Numbered from the stretch's first letter, positions 1-12,830 are shown. The stretch: DNA of 60,000 bases from Nymphaea colorata (GCF_008831285.2 NC_045148.1:6703001-6763000), one strand, 5' to 3'. Numbers and translations are program-made. Notes: generated by a model not told the origin, from the letters alone.

Positions 1-127
1 TTAAATGTGATATAAACAGAGTAAAGCCTGGTGAGGTTAGGACTCCTACAAAATCTGATACACGTTTATTTTATAGTATGCACAGGCTTTGTTACTGCGA
101 CACAGGTATTTCTTATATTAAATGTTA

Positions 128-700
128 CTAAAACAAATAAAAAAATGGTCCTTTTTAATAAAGTTGCTGCTCATTCGGTCATGGTACTAGGGTGGAACCA
201 TGAATTTTTCATGAAGGGGGCCGAGTTATAGTTTCAAAATTTTGATAGGAGCCAAAATATAATTTTTTAACATTTTTATATAAGATAAATATTTTTTTTT
301 TAAATTTACATGTATTTTTTTTTAAATTGTTTTTTGGGGGTGGGGCAGGTTCCCTACCGGCCCTCTTGGCTCTCCCCCTGCATGATACTATGATTTGGGC
401 TTTGAAGGTACTCAAACCAATAAAAAAGTAGTCCATTTTAAGGAAAGTTTTGCTCATGATTAATTTGGCCCAATTTTCATCTTTAAAAAGTGTATTTATG
501 AATTAGGAAGATGTTAACAACCTATTTGCCTCGAAAAAAGGTCTACAATACTCAAACAAATAAAAAAAGTCCTTTTTAAGAAAATTTAACTCATGGTAAA
601 TTTCTCACTCATAGTAATGAGATTTTGGCTTTGACCGGCTCAGTTTTCATCTTTAAAAAGTGTACTTTCGGGTGAGAGAGACGTTAACAACCCACCCTAT
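128..700. repeat. Degenerate direct repeats at the left end
   Basis: CAAATAAAAAA..GTCCTTTTTAA followed by a GCTCAT/ACTCAT motif occurs at about 134, 415 and 553. TTTTCATCTTTAAAAAGTGTA occurs at about 474 and 646 and is followed each time by a GTTAACAACC block. This looks like a tandemly duplicated segment of unknown origin. Confidence 0.6.
222..345. repeat. Dispersed repeat copy (GTTTCAAAATTTTGAT family)
   Basis: ATAGTTTCAAAATTTTGAT, then GGAGCCAAAA, poly-T/A tracts and a GGCCCTCTTGGC-type end recur at about 2553-2690 and, more loosely, at 35945-36135. This is a typical plant retroelement or transposon end. Confidence 0.5.
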
Positions 701-1276
701 GAAAAAGAGGCCTAAATGCCCTTTATTCTCCTTATCTTTGGGTCTTGGGCTGCATTGGTGTCTGCAATAATGCAGTGCACCCTTCAACTTAAGTACCACA
801 CTTTATTATCTCAAGACACAAAATCATACCATCCACACAGGAATTGAATTAGATACATGAATCTTCATAAACTAGCTACACTATGCCATTTGAAGCTTTC
901 AAAGGGTGTACTTCGAAAGGCCAGTTTGTCTCACTGAGCATATTTCTCATATCTATAGGTTAATTCAAAAGCACCCAAATGGTATTGGATGAGAGGGGTT
1001 TGGTGCGTTATCACGGTTGTGAGCGCTTCAACTGCCATGTTTGTCTTATTTTTATATGACTAGGGTTGTGATCTTTTTACCCCCAAGTTGAAGTTATAAA
1101 TACATGATTTGGGATGAAATAAGTGCATCTAAGTAGTTTGCTGTTCTCCCAAGAGGGTTCTAGGCACCCATTTGAGTTTAGATGTTTAGAATGGAAATAT
1201 GTACACAAGAAAAGTCAATGTTGTTAGATGCTAGATAGTAGCCAGATAGTTAAAATTTAAAAACTTGTCACTGAGA

Positions 1277-1460
1277 AGACAATAAATCATTGTTGAAACC
1301 TCCACAAACTATTGTCGTATGATAAAACATTGTTAATGCTAACACAACTAATTTTTTTAACATTAAATTTTGAATTTCTAGTCATCCAAAAACATCTTAA
1401 CATATGACAATATTGAATTTGTCCTAATGTGTGTATATATATATATATATATATGACAAT
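1277..1460. repeat. Dispersed short repeat, copy A
   Basis: TTTTTTTAACATTAAATTTTGAATTT followed by a TAGTCATCCAAAAACA block and an ACA/TGT-AT tail (written in parts: TTTAACATTAAATTTTGAA, TAGTCATCCAAAAACA). The same order of blocks recurs near 1550, 23795 and 25985. Confidence 0.55.
1434..1454. repeat. (AT)n microsatellites at 1434-1454 and 1750-1772
   Basis: Two short AT runs. Further small ones lie at 23693-23715, and a (GT)n(GA)n run at 20289-20324. Confidence 0.9.
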
Positions 1461-1554
1461 TCAATGTTACCTTGTACCCAATGTTGCAAGATGACTAAAA
1501 TATAAAAAAATTACCTTTAAAAACTAGGTTGGTATTAGTTTTGGCTTATAGGGC

Positions 1555-1700
1555 TGCCACAGTTTATGTGTTTTAGCAACAATTTATGAACCTTTTAACG
1601 ATAATTTTTGAATTTTAACCATTCAACAACTATCTGACATACAATACAATACAATGCAACAAATGCAACAATATCGATTTTCTACATACACACATTGCAT
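1555..1700. repeat. Dispersed short repeat, copy B
   Basis: CTTTTAACGATAATTTTTGA, TTTTAACCATTCAACAAC and an ACAATACAATACAATGCAAC tract follow the layout of copy A. Confidence 0.5.
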
Positions 1701-2078
1701 CACGCTACATGTGTAAGAGGCCATATAAACAAGTGGGTAGAGGTATTTTATATATATATATATATATATATAATATGACCCTTATTTCCTTTAGTGCAGC
1801 GTATGTACCATATATCCAAACATTGATCTCCTTTTCTAACTTAGAATATTTTGCATTGGCTAAATATTTGAAAAGCTTGTTAAATTTGAACTCAAATTGG
1901 CTATTTGGCTTCATTTTAAACTCAAATAGTGCCATGAACCAAAACACTAGATCAAGGAAATATAGGATCGTCAATGTGCCTCAATTAGGTTTTAGGGCCC
2001 ATTTGATTCTAAATAGGTTCTCTGTTATTAGGTAAATAAACTAGTTCTTACACACCCTAGGGGCAGTTTGACAGTCAG

Positions 2079-2193
2079 AACACTTTATGAGTGTCCCTAT
2101 AAATCTGCCTAGGTTTATGGAGCAATAGTTTTAATGCCTCTCAATTTTTGAGGCAGATTCATGGGACTCTTATAGGGACTCTTATAAAGTGTT
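2079..2193. mobile_element. Inverted-repeat MITE
   Basis: The left arm 2079-2110 (AACACTTTATGAG ... AATCTGCCT) is the reverse complement of the right arm 2151-2193 (AGGCAGATT ... CTTATAAAGTGTT), apart from a GGGACTCTTATA duplication in the right arm. About 40 bases separate the arms. No coding sequence. Confidence 0.75.
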
Positions 2194-2544
2194 TTTGGGG
2201 GGAGGCCTTGGCCTTCAACTGCAATTTAGCTCTCATGTCCATTTTTATCAAACAAGTTTATTTTTCCATTGACTTTGACTTTTGGCATTCAACAATTTTA
2301 CAAGCGTAATCCGATGGCTGGTGGCTAAGAGAGCAAATGTACACTTTTCATGGATGTCGTCCTTACCTGCCTTATTGGTGAATCTGATTCATGAGCGCTT
2401 TCACATACCACTTTTGATTCGTGACTATGATTAGCCGGCCAATATGCAATTTTCACTTTTCTTTTCTAACTTCGATCTTCCGACAGCAGTTCGAACAAAT
2501 ATATAGTTTAAATGCTAGGAAAGACTAGAACTTTTTTATTAGGT

Positions 2545-2690
2545 GGAGTAATTATAGTTTCAAAATTTTGATGGGGACCAAAACAAAATTTTTAAAACTT
2601 TTATGTAGGCTGAATGATTTTTTTTAAAAATTAGATGTATAATTTTTTTCCCTCAAAACCTAAAGAGGGCCATGGCCCCTACGGCCGTTT
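2545..2690. repeat. Dispersed repeat copy (GTTTCAAAATTTTGAT family)
   Basis: Second copy of the family at 222-345, ending in AGAGGGCCATGGCCCCTACGGCC.. (start AGAGGGCCATGGCCC). Confidence 0.5.
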
Positions 2691-2699
2691 GGCATTAGA

Positions 2700-5600
2700 A
2701 ACAGGTGTGAGTGTTATATGAATCTAATCCAAAATTAGAACAAATGAGCAAATCTCCTATGCATTTATCCTAATTTTTAAGCTGATTCATAAAACTTGAC
2801 GATTTCCTGAATGTTATGGAAAAGTCAGTCGCTTTTTGGTATGGTGAATACTGATGACATACAAATGAGTCTTGACCATTCTTGACCGATTGACCCATTC
2901 AAACCACTTTCAACCTTTTCCACACTCACATGCATGTTGTTCCTAATGCGAAAGAACGCCTTGAGAAGTTGAATCCAGAGCAGAGTTGAGAGGCGAACAC
3001 CCATGGACATCGACATGCTAGGGAGGTGCGCCTGCTTGTAACCAAATACTTACTGTGGTTCCATCTTCCCCACTGCTAGTTCAAGCTCACCCTGCACCTT
3101 GATGAGGATCTAAAACTTTGTTGATCCTACAAAGCAGCAGACTGGTTTATGTTCACCTTCAAGGATAACACAACAAACCACCATGGAAAAGTTTCTGCAA
3201 ATTACATCCTTAGTTATAATGGGAGCTTGGGCTCCACCACCATGGAAGGATTTTTACTATGAGCTCCATGGAAAAGATTATCTAAAATGTCGTCGCTCCT
3301 CGTCAGTGTCAGTGGCAGTGTGGCACGCCCACGTTCTCAAGCTTACAGGCTGGAAGTGTCGTATAAGCAAACACATCGGTGACCCATAGACCCATCAACC
3401 AACGGGCGTAAGGCTGCCCACAGATTTTAAAGCTACACTTTCAGCTGGCATATATATCATATATATATGTATTAAATCCAAAGAAAGATTGCGAGTAAGT
3501 CAAAATAGTCATAACTAGTTGGATTAAAGTTTAGTTTCTAGTTATGGATACTATACAATAAGTTATGAGACTATTGTCACAGAAAATCTATCGAAAAAAA
3601 ACGTGTAAAATACGTAAAAAAAATCAGCCGTATAAAACGTAAAAAAACTTGTTTTTTTTTAAAACCACCAGTATACACATTATTTTCGATGATTTTTTAT
3701 TTTTTTGTATTTTTTAAAATTTATTAAATGTTTTAAATTTTTTAAAAATTTGTCAAGATTTTTTTAATATGCAACTTTGTCCTATTATACTAAAAAAATT
3801 CATCACTGTATAATACCTATACATACATGATATATGTGTATGTGACAATGGATGAGACATATACTTAAGTTAGAAGGATACACAGCTTCCATCACTAATA
3901 TCAGAAGAACAAAGGAGTTGTGGGTCTCTCTTCCGGCCAAACGTGGAAGTTTGTGGAGAGAAGAAAATTTTAGACAGGAAGGTGTTATATGAAAATACAT
4001 GAAAATTTTATTATTTATTTGTGCATGTAGGGGGAGAGAGAGAGAAGCAGGTGCTGTTTGTCATATGTGGAACTAAATTGAATATTGACCGGACTCGTCA
4101 AATCAAGATTTGGTTTAGGATCCAACCTTTTTTTTGTGTCTTCCCGAGAAACCATACTTTATCAGGCGTATAAAACAACCCATAATAGAACTAATTCAGA
4201 CCTGCTATACCTCCTTCTCCTTTTGTAGAACCCCTGCTTCGGGCACCGTAGTCCTAATCATGTCTACTACACAAATAAAACACGGATCGGGAATCCTCGT
4301 TAACATCCCCGGAAGCATATACTGATGTATCCTGACTCCTGAAATGAAGTCTACCATTGAAGTATGAAAGAAGATGAAGGTATTGCAAAAACTGAGTAGG
4401 CAAAATTCACTGAATTAGAGCTTATATTACACCAAAGGCATTTTCATTCTGAACCAATTAACTAACATTATATCCTCTGGTCCTAAACCAAGCGGACGAG
4501 TCACATAAATCTGCAAGCGGTTCACAGAGATACATATGAATACAATGATCAGTCTTTTTCCCCTCTTTAGTATAAAGAAAGCATATGATTTCCATATAAA
4601 AATGACTCAGAAATGGATAAATGTAGGCCCCAGTAGGGAATCTAAGGCTTCCAACAATAGGAAGTGTATCTTAGGCCCCAGTAAGGGATCTAAGGTTTCC
4701 AAACAAAATGAAGGTCCTTAGCATTGATGGAGAGATGTTATGTTCGTATGTGACACTGTAACATCCAAGGTCATCGCATGCATCAAGGCAGTCATGCAGG
4801 GCAGAATAGGACTGACCAAGTCATTATGCAAGTAAGGTTTGAATTTGCATATGCTATCATCACTAAAGTAACAGGGAGAATATGAAACTTTGTAATCTTG
4901 TTTAAGGAAAAGGAGAGCAAGTAAATCTAGGAAGTAGCATGAGAAGCGTAGGATTACAGTATGAATAATGAGATGAACGTAGTTTGGTTACTTGAAACAA
5001 CTTAATGAAAGCTAAAGTTTGTTTGATACAAAAAAATCTTGCCACAATAGCTGGTGTCACTAAGATGATACATTTCCAGTCTACAGGAAAATGACTGGGA
5101 CAAAGGAAACAAGAGGTTCAGACATGGAAATTATATCAAACTGCAATAAGGAACAAAGAACTAGTCCTTGAATGCAACAAGGAACAAAGAATTAATCCTT
5201 GAATTTAAGAACAATTTGAAATCTCAAGCTCGCCTGAAAAGAATATGCAACTAGCTTTAATTATTAAGTGTACCTGAATGATCAGCAGCTCTGATTCTAC
5301 ATTTTAAACTAATTTTTTTTTGCAAAAGGTACTAGTCTCTGATTCTGCAAATGTGTTGTCCCCGTTCCGTGGTTCAGTCTAGCTTACACATAAAACCATA
5401 TCATGCACACTTGTGAAGCTTCTCATTGTACATTATAGACAAACAGACATCCACACAAACGTAGGTGGTTGCTGGTTAGTATTTTTTTTTGGTTTATCTG
5501 ACGTTTATTTTCAGATAGGCTGAATAAAAACTTGAAGCATGCAACTTTCATTACAAGAAGGAAATAAATTAATTAGAGGCACTTGTCACTTGGTTTCACT

Positions 5601-6540
5601 AGTTTTTCTTGCTTGTAGCAATCCTCTAACAGGTGAAAACCATGGCTATCATCAAATTGATCAGGACATGAAAACAGGTGAAAGTTTGCTGCTTCAAGAT
5701 TTCAATTTGAAAAAGAAACAGACAGAGGTTTTGATTTAAAGTACAAAGGATGACAAGAAGTTTTTGGATCTTTTCAATGATTTGGATATTTCCAGCTTTA
5801 TGTGTTCTGCTCCATTAACTTTTCATTTCTAATTATACCTCAATGCATCCAAAGAAGAATTTAACATGCAATCGTGTCATTCTGCAGCGAAGGCCACTGT
5901 AGCAGAACATGTAATTCTTGACGTTATGTAGGATTGAGGTTTTTGCATTAAACCAAGGCAGCACACTTTTCAACCACAATGCCCATTGGTCACAAGGACA
6001 TGTGGGCATTCAACAATGTTTATGGATTTACTCATACATAAGTAGGCAAAACAGGAAGTCAGAATGGAGAATCCATCATGTAGTTCATAAAGAAAAATGA
6101 GAAATCAAGTTTGCCAATGCAAAATGCAAAATTTTCTAAAAGAATTTGCTGAAACAACTGTGATATGCGTGTGAGAGTATGATTAATGTAATAGGATAAT
6201 GTTAAAAAAGAAATAATTATGGCACAACCATCTCTCCTGTGAAAGAGCAAAACGAAGAAATTCAAAGAGGCAAAAAGATCATTACTACCATCAATAACAA
6301 CAGCATTAGCATTAAAGAACATTTCCCAAGAATCACAAGAGACCAACCAAGTCTTTTCAGTTAGGAGCAGGAAGGGCAAAAACCTTGGGAAAAGATGGCT
6401 TAACAATTAGACAAGTTGCATTAGAACGTAAAAGTTTTTTTTTACAAAAGAATTTCACAGCAACCATGGAAAAGTTACTCTAATATGCACAAGAATTTTC
6501 TAGTAACCATGGAACATGTAAGGCAGCATACAGCCTACCT
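2700..6540. other. No gene recognised
   Basis: I see only short frames (up to 115 codons at 6059-6406 minus) without domains or consistent composition. The stretch includes an AT/poly-T tract at 3590-3790 and the small tandem repeats noted at 4624 and 5148. Confidence 0.6.
4624..4711. repeat. Imperfect tandem repeat, about 45-bp units
   Basis: TAGGCCCCAGTAGGGAATCT and TAGGCCCCAGTAAGGGATCT are each followed by AAGG-TTCCAA. A smaller duplication of AAGGAACAAAGAA...CCTTGAAT occurs at about 5148-5205. Confidence 0.7.
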
Positions 6541-6543
6541 GGT

Positions 6544-7026
6544 TTAGTTGCAAAGGATGGTCAGAAAAAATAACTCATTTGTATAGGAAGTAATGTATAA
6601 CAGCTGTTTTTCATTGCTGAACATATGGAATTGATTACTAATAGTACCCCATTTGGGCTCCAATTTCAACCCACAAGCTGCTGATAATAAATGTAACAAG
6701 CTAGACTGCAGGGGAGTAACAAACTCACCATCCCCCCCACCCCCCCCAACTAAGCCATTCGTTGGACTTACAGTGTTCCTTAGAAGAAACACCACTGGTT
6801 GGTGAAGAGAACCAAAAGAAACTTATGATATTCAATATCAAATCATGTTCTGTCAACCAAGACATGCAAGAAGCAAAGGATGGGAAACATCACGTGGTGT
6901 CACCAGCTTGTGCTTCAGGTTCATTTGACCAAGGCTGGGCAGGTGTAATATACTCCAAGTTAACCACTAGATTATGATGATTTCTTCAGGTGTCTCAAGT
7001 TTATCTACATATTCCAGTGCCCTCTG
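6544..7026 (-). other. 3' flank of the ARASP-like gene
   Basis: This stretch follows the protease stop codon on the minus strand. It contains a C-run at about 6725-6749 and no convincing coding frame. It probably includes the 3' UTR, but I did not find a definite polyadenylation signal. Confidence 0.4.
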
Positions 7027-8391
7027 TCACAACATTTCTCTAATGAAATCAAGATTAAGTGTATCACGCACTATAAGAAACATCCCAAGTGTAATGACAA
7101 CCAGAATGCCAGAAGACATAATTCTTTGCTCAATTTCCTGTGGTAACTTTCTCCCTCCTCTGGCAGCCTCTATAAGAAGCAGAAACAATGATCCTCCATC
7201 AAGAGCAGGCAATGGCAGGAGATTAATCACAGCAAGATTGATATTCAGAACAGCTGCAAATTGATACAGACCCTCAGTGCTTGACCTTGCTACTTCTGCC
7301 CCAACAGCAATGATCGCTACAGGGCTTGAAACTTTACTTGCAGACTGTGAGAAATTGAAAAATGTCTGTTTCAAACTATCCACTACATTGAAAGAAAGAC
7401 CCCAAAACTCCTTTCCAGCGAACGCTACAGCTTGAGCAAGATTCCCTGGTTTCACTTTTGCAAACTTGATATGCGGTGATAACTGAACGCCGATCCTGCC
7501 GGTCCCATCTGAATTTAGGTCCGGAACAACATCGATTTCCAACGATGTTTTCCCTCTCTCCACACTGAAGGACACAGTTTTGCTCGGGCTCTTCTTAATT
7601 ATATCAACAAGGTCGAAAACAGACGCACCGCTTTTGAGCAATTTGCTTCCATTGACTCCAAGAATCACATCTCCAGACTGCAATCCATACCGTGCAGCGG
7701 CAGAAGAAGCCTGCACTTCCGGCACAAGCACCCCAGGCAAGGCTTCTTGTACAGGGAGCCCGACAGCGAGTACTTGAACAAATATGATCATATAAGCAAA
7801 GATAATGTTCGCAATTACACCAGCAGAGATAACCAAAGCTCTATCAAAAATTGGTCTATTCTTCAACAGATTCACATCGTCCACCGGAATATCACTCTCT
7901 GGATCATTATCAGGAAAACCCACAAACCCACCAAGAGGAAATGCTCTGATGGAATATTCGACATTTTTAGCATTGAATTTTGCAAGAATTGGGCCAAAAC
8001 CAACTGCAAACTTACTCACATGGATTCCTTGAAGGTAGGCCGCCAGGAAATGACCGCTCTCGTGCACGACGATGATCGCTGTCAGGATTGCAACTGCTTC
8101 AAGTACGGACTGAGGACCTTCCAAACTGCCTATACTAAGACCAGGGATTGCTGAAGGGGGCTTCAGGCCCCTCCTCTGATGAAATAGTAGATACCCATCT
8201 CTCGCAACGCCTTCGACCCTCCAATTGAATGGCCTTTGACGGGAGGCATGCTTCCTAAGGCAGGCAAAACAAATTGGTACTGTCGCACTGAACTGAGATT
8301 TCGGTTGCAAAGGCCACAGTGGTGATGAGGAATCTGCAGAACGTAATCTCAGGAAGGTATTGCCTGAAGTTAGTGAATGCACGTTTAGCAT
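7027..8391 (-). CDS. ARASP: Chloroplast site-2 membrane metalloprotease (ARASP/RseP-like, M50)
   Basis: A single uninterrupted 454-codon frame. Residues 1 to about 90 are rich in Ser, Arg and Lys and poor in acidic residues, as in a plastid transit peptide. A first membrane segment (about 95-118) carries the zinc motif HESGH, with H110, E111 and H114. The conserved segment around residues 188-210 (AGVIANI) follows, then one PDZ domain at about 212-290 (YGLQSGDVILGVNG). A later membrane segment holds NLLPLPALDGG at 390-400, where D398 is the expected third zinc ligand. A C-terminal helix spans about 427-442. Family knowledge: these enzymes cleave transmembrane proteins inside the bilayer, and the Arabidopsis homologues are annotated as plastid envelope or thylakoid proteins. 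Length and single PDZ domain fit the plant ARASP type rather than two-PDZ bacterial RseP. All catalytic residues are present and there is no frameshift. The start is the first in-frame ATG, just after a pyrimidine-rich leader. Plastid location is inferred. Confidence 0.97.
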   Translation of the reverse strand: MLNVHSLTSGNTFLRLRSADSSSPLWPLQPKSQFSATVPICFACLRKHASRQRPFNWRVEGVARDGYLLFHQRRGLKPPSAIPGLSIGSLEGPQSVLEAVAILTAIIVVHESGHFLAAYLQGIHVSKFAVGFGPILAKFNAKNVEYSIRAFPLGGFVGFPDNDPESDIPVDDVNLLKNRPIFDRALVISAGVIANIIFAYMIIFVQVLAVGLPVQEALPGVLVPEVQASSAAARYGLQSGDVILGVNGSKLLKSGASVFDLVDIIKKSPSKTVSFSVERGKTSLEIDVVPDLNSDGTGRIGVQLSPHIKFAKVKPGNLAQAVAFAGKEFWGLSFNVVDSLKQTFFNFSQSASKVSSPVAIIAVGAEVARSSTEGLYQFAAVLNINLAVINLLPLPALDGGSLFLLLIEAARGGRKLPQEIEQRIMSSGILVVITLGMFLIVRDTLNLDFIREML

Positions 8392-8404
8392 CTCTGGTAG
8401 TTTG

Positions 8405-8440
<36 letters not shown>

Positions 8441-8760
8441 TGTGGGTGGTCTGAACTTGATATCAGAACGGGTGCATGCTTTCGAAGTTTGAAACGTGGA
8501 TAGGTAGGAAGAGGATGGGGGTTCTGTATGATTATGTGGATGGGAAAAAAGGCCTGATTGTCGTCTTTGTGTCAAGCGCAATCTCACCTTAGAAATACAT
8601 TTGGGAACATCCCACGTCACATTACCAGCAGTTCTCTGCACTTCCCTCTCCCTGTCGGAGCGGATAGGATATGCTTGGCCGATATTTCGGGTTAAACTCG
8701 ATTTGGATCCCAAGCCGGGAATCGGAACTCGACCATTGACTCGACTTTGTTAGATTTAGA
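8392..8760 (-). promoter_or_regulatory. 5' leader and proximal upstream region of the ARASP-like gene
   Basis: Read on the minus strand, a (CT)15 tract at 8408-8437 lies 16 bases upstream of the protease ATG, typical of pyrimidine-rich plant 5' leaders. A 152-codon frame overlaps this region (8255-8713, minus) but runs through the CT tract and into the protease in another frame, so I treat it as chance. No clear TATA box was identified. Confidence 0.45.
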
Positions 8761-8869
8761 TTCAACACAAACAGTTGGTGGAAGAAGACTGAGATCGAAG
8801 TTGGGAGATCGTCAAATTTAGATGCTTTGAATACCCGGGTTATTTGACCTGTAGACGCATCTCACCAGC

Positions 8870-8871
<2 letters not shown>

Positions 8872-8930
<59 letters not shown>
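8872..8930. repeat. (AT)n microsatellite
   Basis: Uninterrupted AT dinucleotides, about 29 units. Confidence 0.98.
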
Positions 8931-8934
<4 letters not shown>

Positions 8935-11579
8935 AAACGAACAATAGAAAATGAACAGGCACTTCTGCTACAGATGGGCTCAAAAGACTTCTCCAGAAAA
9001 TATTAATCTAGCCAAATCCAAGTTAGTGACGTACCTAAGGCGATATAATGTAGATATTCCAAAATAATCTTCTATTTACAGGTTTGTTTCTGAATTTTGG
9101 GACAATTATTTCTCACATTTTTGCAAGAACTGTTGTTGTGCCAAATCACAAAATGTCTAAACACTAAGGCAGGCCGCTGTTAGTGTTCCTGTAAATTCCC
9201 ATCTTGTGCTATCGTGCTATTTGTGTGAAATCGATTTAGTACAATTTTGTCAACTATACTAGACCATCTTGCCATGTCAGTGGAGTTCTTATCAAGATTA
9301 TAGTGGTCTAACAAAAAAATTATTCTCTCGAGACACATCAAGATAGTGCTAATATGTTAATTCCTGCACAAGATCACTTCAGTGCAATTTGTAATCTTGA
9401 GCTAAAGAAACTAAACTGTAGCTATATTGTGGCACCATAGCTCAGGGTGCACAAGATCATTGTGGCAGTTCATAGTGCACAAGATCATTCTATAAACACA
9501 AGAGTATAGGCGCATTTCCAGATACTTGAGTTTTGAATTTCAAGCAAGTCTGAGCTTTCAAAATTTCCAAGAGCCTTCTTTTTTCTTATCCCTTTCTTTG
9601 GAGGACATGAAATATTCACAGTGTATTTTTTCCTTGGACCCATTTGATGTTCATGTCCTTCTCATTTGGTGCTTCTTCCTTGCTACCAATTTCTGGCCTT
9701 GGTGGTTTTTCACCCAATCAGCTCGCCATCCATCGCCAGCTTATGATGTAGATTTGGATGTAGTCAACCCTTGTCACTTTCTTCCTCCATTTTAGCTTCC
9801 CTTGATCACAGGAGGAAGTCCATCGACATCCAATGGAACATTTTTTCTTTTGCCAATAAGAAGTGAATCGTGAGGCTCTTTTATCTCTCCTTCCCTTCCG
9901 GCCAAGATTATTTGTGGCAAAACCCAATCTTCACATTCTTGTTTTTTTGCTTCTTGCTTAAGCTTGGCAAAGTGGTTATCTCCTCTTTGTTGTATGATCA
10001 ATGGTGATTGGGGCCCTTGGGTTTGCTAGGTTTCCAGTTTTGTTTCTTCTCCCTTTAGCATGCATTTCATGAGAGATTGATTAGGAACACCTCTATTCCT
10101 AACCAATTTCTTTCATCTATAATGGATCTCCATCTCGGTACATGGTGTATTTCCAACTTTCAACACACATTCTACTGAAGAATAATATATATCATACTTT
10201 TTTGACAATCCTGTCATGGGCATGGTGACACTTGTAAGAAAAACCTACATAAAAATATATTAAGAACACTGACCATCATAGCAACGGATCATAACTTATA
10301 ATTTTTTACAGTTTACAATTTTTGTTACAGGTGTGCTAGACCCTAAGTTCCATCTGCTTTATGGGTCTTCTACTTCATATTAGTGTTTTTACTTGTTCAA
10401 TCAAACTACTGCATGATACTAAGATGTTCAATGTGAAGATTCTTGGAGTTCAAAAAGCCTCCCATGCAGGACTCTCCTGACATAGAAGTTTCTCTACACA
10501 ACAAGAAGGCGATGGAAGGTACAGGTTGCTAAACCATCCAATTCAAGAGCTAGGTCTATCCATTCTTGAGCATGGCTGCTTGCAGTCTTCCAAGAGAAAG
10601 AGAGTGTGTGTGTGGGTATCTCACAAAACTAAGAATATTCTAGACTCAATCTGACCCAATAAAATATTGCACTCAATCTCAAGGTTGAATATAATCTGAA
10701 ACATATGAACCTGCAAAATTGGCCGCCTAGAAGGTAGCCGCCCAGTCTCAGTATTCATGTTTAATGAACAATGTATACGCCCATTTTTTCCCATTATTTC
10801 CTTTCCTTGTAGTAATAGAAAGCAAAACACAGAACATCACTATAGCAAAATCACAGAAGATGCAAAGATGGATACGTGGATATAATTTATAGACGTGATC
10901 CTGAAAAGAAAATGAGAAACCAGTGCCGCTGCATGTATAAACCTTTTGTCATTTTTCCTGACGACATCCAAGCTAGAGAAAGCTGATAAAAATGCTCATA
11001 CGAAAGGACACATGCCTGCCACTCGTATACACACTCACACTATGTGGAAAAACTGAATGGCATGCTCCGGTGCCACGGTTTCCCTGTGTGTGGTATGCTA
11101 GAACACGGCACTTCCATACAATCTAATTCTGCAGGATCCCAAAAGTGTTCTTTGTTAAAAATCAGCTGCTATTGCTTGTTTAAAAATAAAATCAAGAATT
11201 TCTAAACCATCAAATTCTGTCATACTGAGTCTTCAATTTTTCTTGTCCTTGGTTTAAATTCTTGCACACCCATTCACACTTTGTGCGGTACGCATGCAAT
11301 CTTTTCTGAATATTAAGAGGATTCTGGTCATTCTAGAAGACCAGACCAGCTGAACATTCAGCTGGTTCAACAGTCCGGCATATATTAAGCTGGTTAGCCA
11401 ATAGAAATGGTGATAAATGATCTGTAAGGGCCAATAGACCTGATGTGAACAGCTTTGTCATGTAGGAAATACACCAGTGCCAGACAAGTGAAAATTTCAT
11501 GCCCTCCTAGCGTTAGGATTCCGTCACCTACTACCTTCATTAACAATCTACCAATGCCTTTCTAACAATCTGAATTACT
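8931..11579. other. No gene recognised
   Basis: Only chance-sized frames. Overlapping minus-strand frames at 9718-10001 (DSLLIGKRKNVPLDVDGLPP) look faintly protein-like and may be a retroelement scrap, but I could not place them. Confidence 0.55.
11323..11366. repeat. Two adjacent short palindromes
   Basis: TCTGGTCATTCTAGAA-GACCAGA spans 11323-11345, and ACCAGCTGAA-CA-TTCAGCTGGT spans about 11345-11366 with perfect 10-bp arms. They could be a MITE relic or terminator-like hairpins. No function is assigned. Confidence 0.5.
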
Positions 11580-12830
11580 GGCAAACCTTAAGCAGCTTAA
11601 TGGATGGAAGACACCGGAGCATGACAATATCCAACTAGATGGTCTTCTGATGATTTGTTTGTTCATGATCTCATGCCAGTGCTAAGTGAATTTTATTGTA
11701 ATGGCCATTTGCCTTTTTGTGCACACCTTTCGATCATCTGCCTTGTTCCAAATAGGAAGACAACCCAAACATTTCAAAATTCAAACCCATCTCCTTGCTT
11801 GGGCTTCTAAGCAAATGCTACTGGATGGTTTTGTTATTGCCTTAGAATTTGGTCACTTTATGTTTGTCAATTGGCAACTAACCTTCACGTTAAAGCTCGA
11901 CTTACACTAAACCTTTGACACCTTATAATGACCTTTCCCATTTAAAGTTTTTCATCATACAAATTTGGGAAAAGGTGGATGGTTGGATAATTTACTAGGG
12001 CTAGGGTTATGGTGTGCATTAATGACGAACCTTTTTACATCTAGTATAGTGCTCATCATGGGTGTTTCCTGTCCCATGTTATTTAATCTTGCAACTAAAG
12101 GTCTTGCAGTTATTTTCTAGCAAGTAGTAGACTCACATTTTTTGGTCATTTCCATCTATGGGGCCTTTTAAATGCTACGTGGTCTAGTATGCTGATGATG
12201 CTATCATATTTGGACAAGCAAATGGACAGCAAATGGGTTGCTCTGTCTTCCTCTTGAAAGCCTTCTCCAAGCTTGCGGTCTTCATATTAATGAGACTAAG
12301 TATCTGGCCATATTTTTTACTGCAAATGAAATGAGGACTTGCATAAAGCTATATCCACCATCTTCAATTTCCCTATTACCAACCTCCCAATGACGTTTTT
12401 GGGATTGCCCCTCAAGCTAGCTCCATCACATCAACTGATTGGGCTTTGTACATTGATAGGATTAAGACAAGACTTCTTTCTTGGCAAGTGGTGGTGTTTG
12501 TTAATTAATGTTTGTTAAAGTCCTTTTGGGATGGCCTACTTTTGTCAATCTCCAAATGGCATTAGGTGTCATAACTGCATCTGTTTACCTAAAGCTAAGG
12601 ACAGTTTATTGGTGCCTAATTTGAGGATTAAGAGCACCATTTTGGTTTTCAAAGGATGGTATGCTATTTTTTTGAAAGGAAGTGCTTGTAGTTCCTTATT
12701 TAGGAAAAAGTGCCCAATTGCTACTTGTTTAGCAGCCATTCAAAGTTCGTCTTTATATTTTCCAAAGTTGCACACGTTTGTTGCATGGTTGAAAGTGTTG
12801 CTTCAATTCATAGACAGACGTATATGACTA
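11580..12830 (+). mobile_element. Decayed LINE (L1-type) reverse transcriptase
   Basis: Translating through stops on the plus strand gives LINE RT landmarks in order. They are a degraded PG-D-I start near 11610, a segment near 11790 (LLAWASKQMLLDGFVIA), the catalytic YADDAIIFGQ at about 12187, a KLAGLHIN-like block near 12270, LPMTFLGLPLK near 12390 and YIDRIKTRLLSWQ near 12450. No LTR is present. The 5' end, endonuclease and tail are not seen, so the copy is truncated. Confidence 0.8.

Noticed and set aside
4134-4325. Possible organellar DNA insert
   Set aside because: The phrase looked organelle-like but I could not match it to any plastid or mitochondrial gene.
8255-8713. 152-codon minus frame overlapping the protease start
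   Set aside because: It runs through the (CT)n leader tract, overlaps the true gene in another frame and has no domain.
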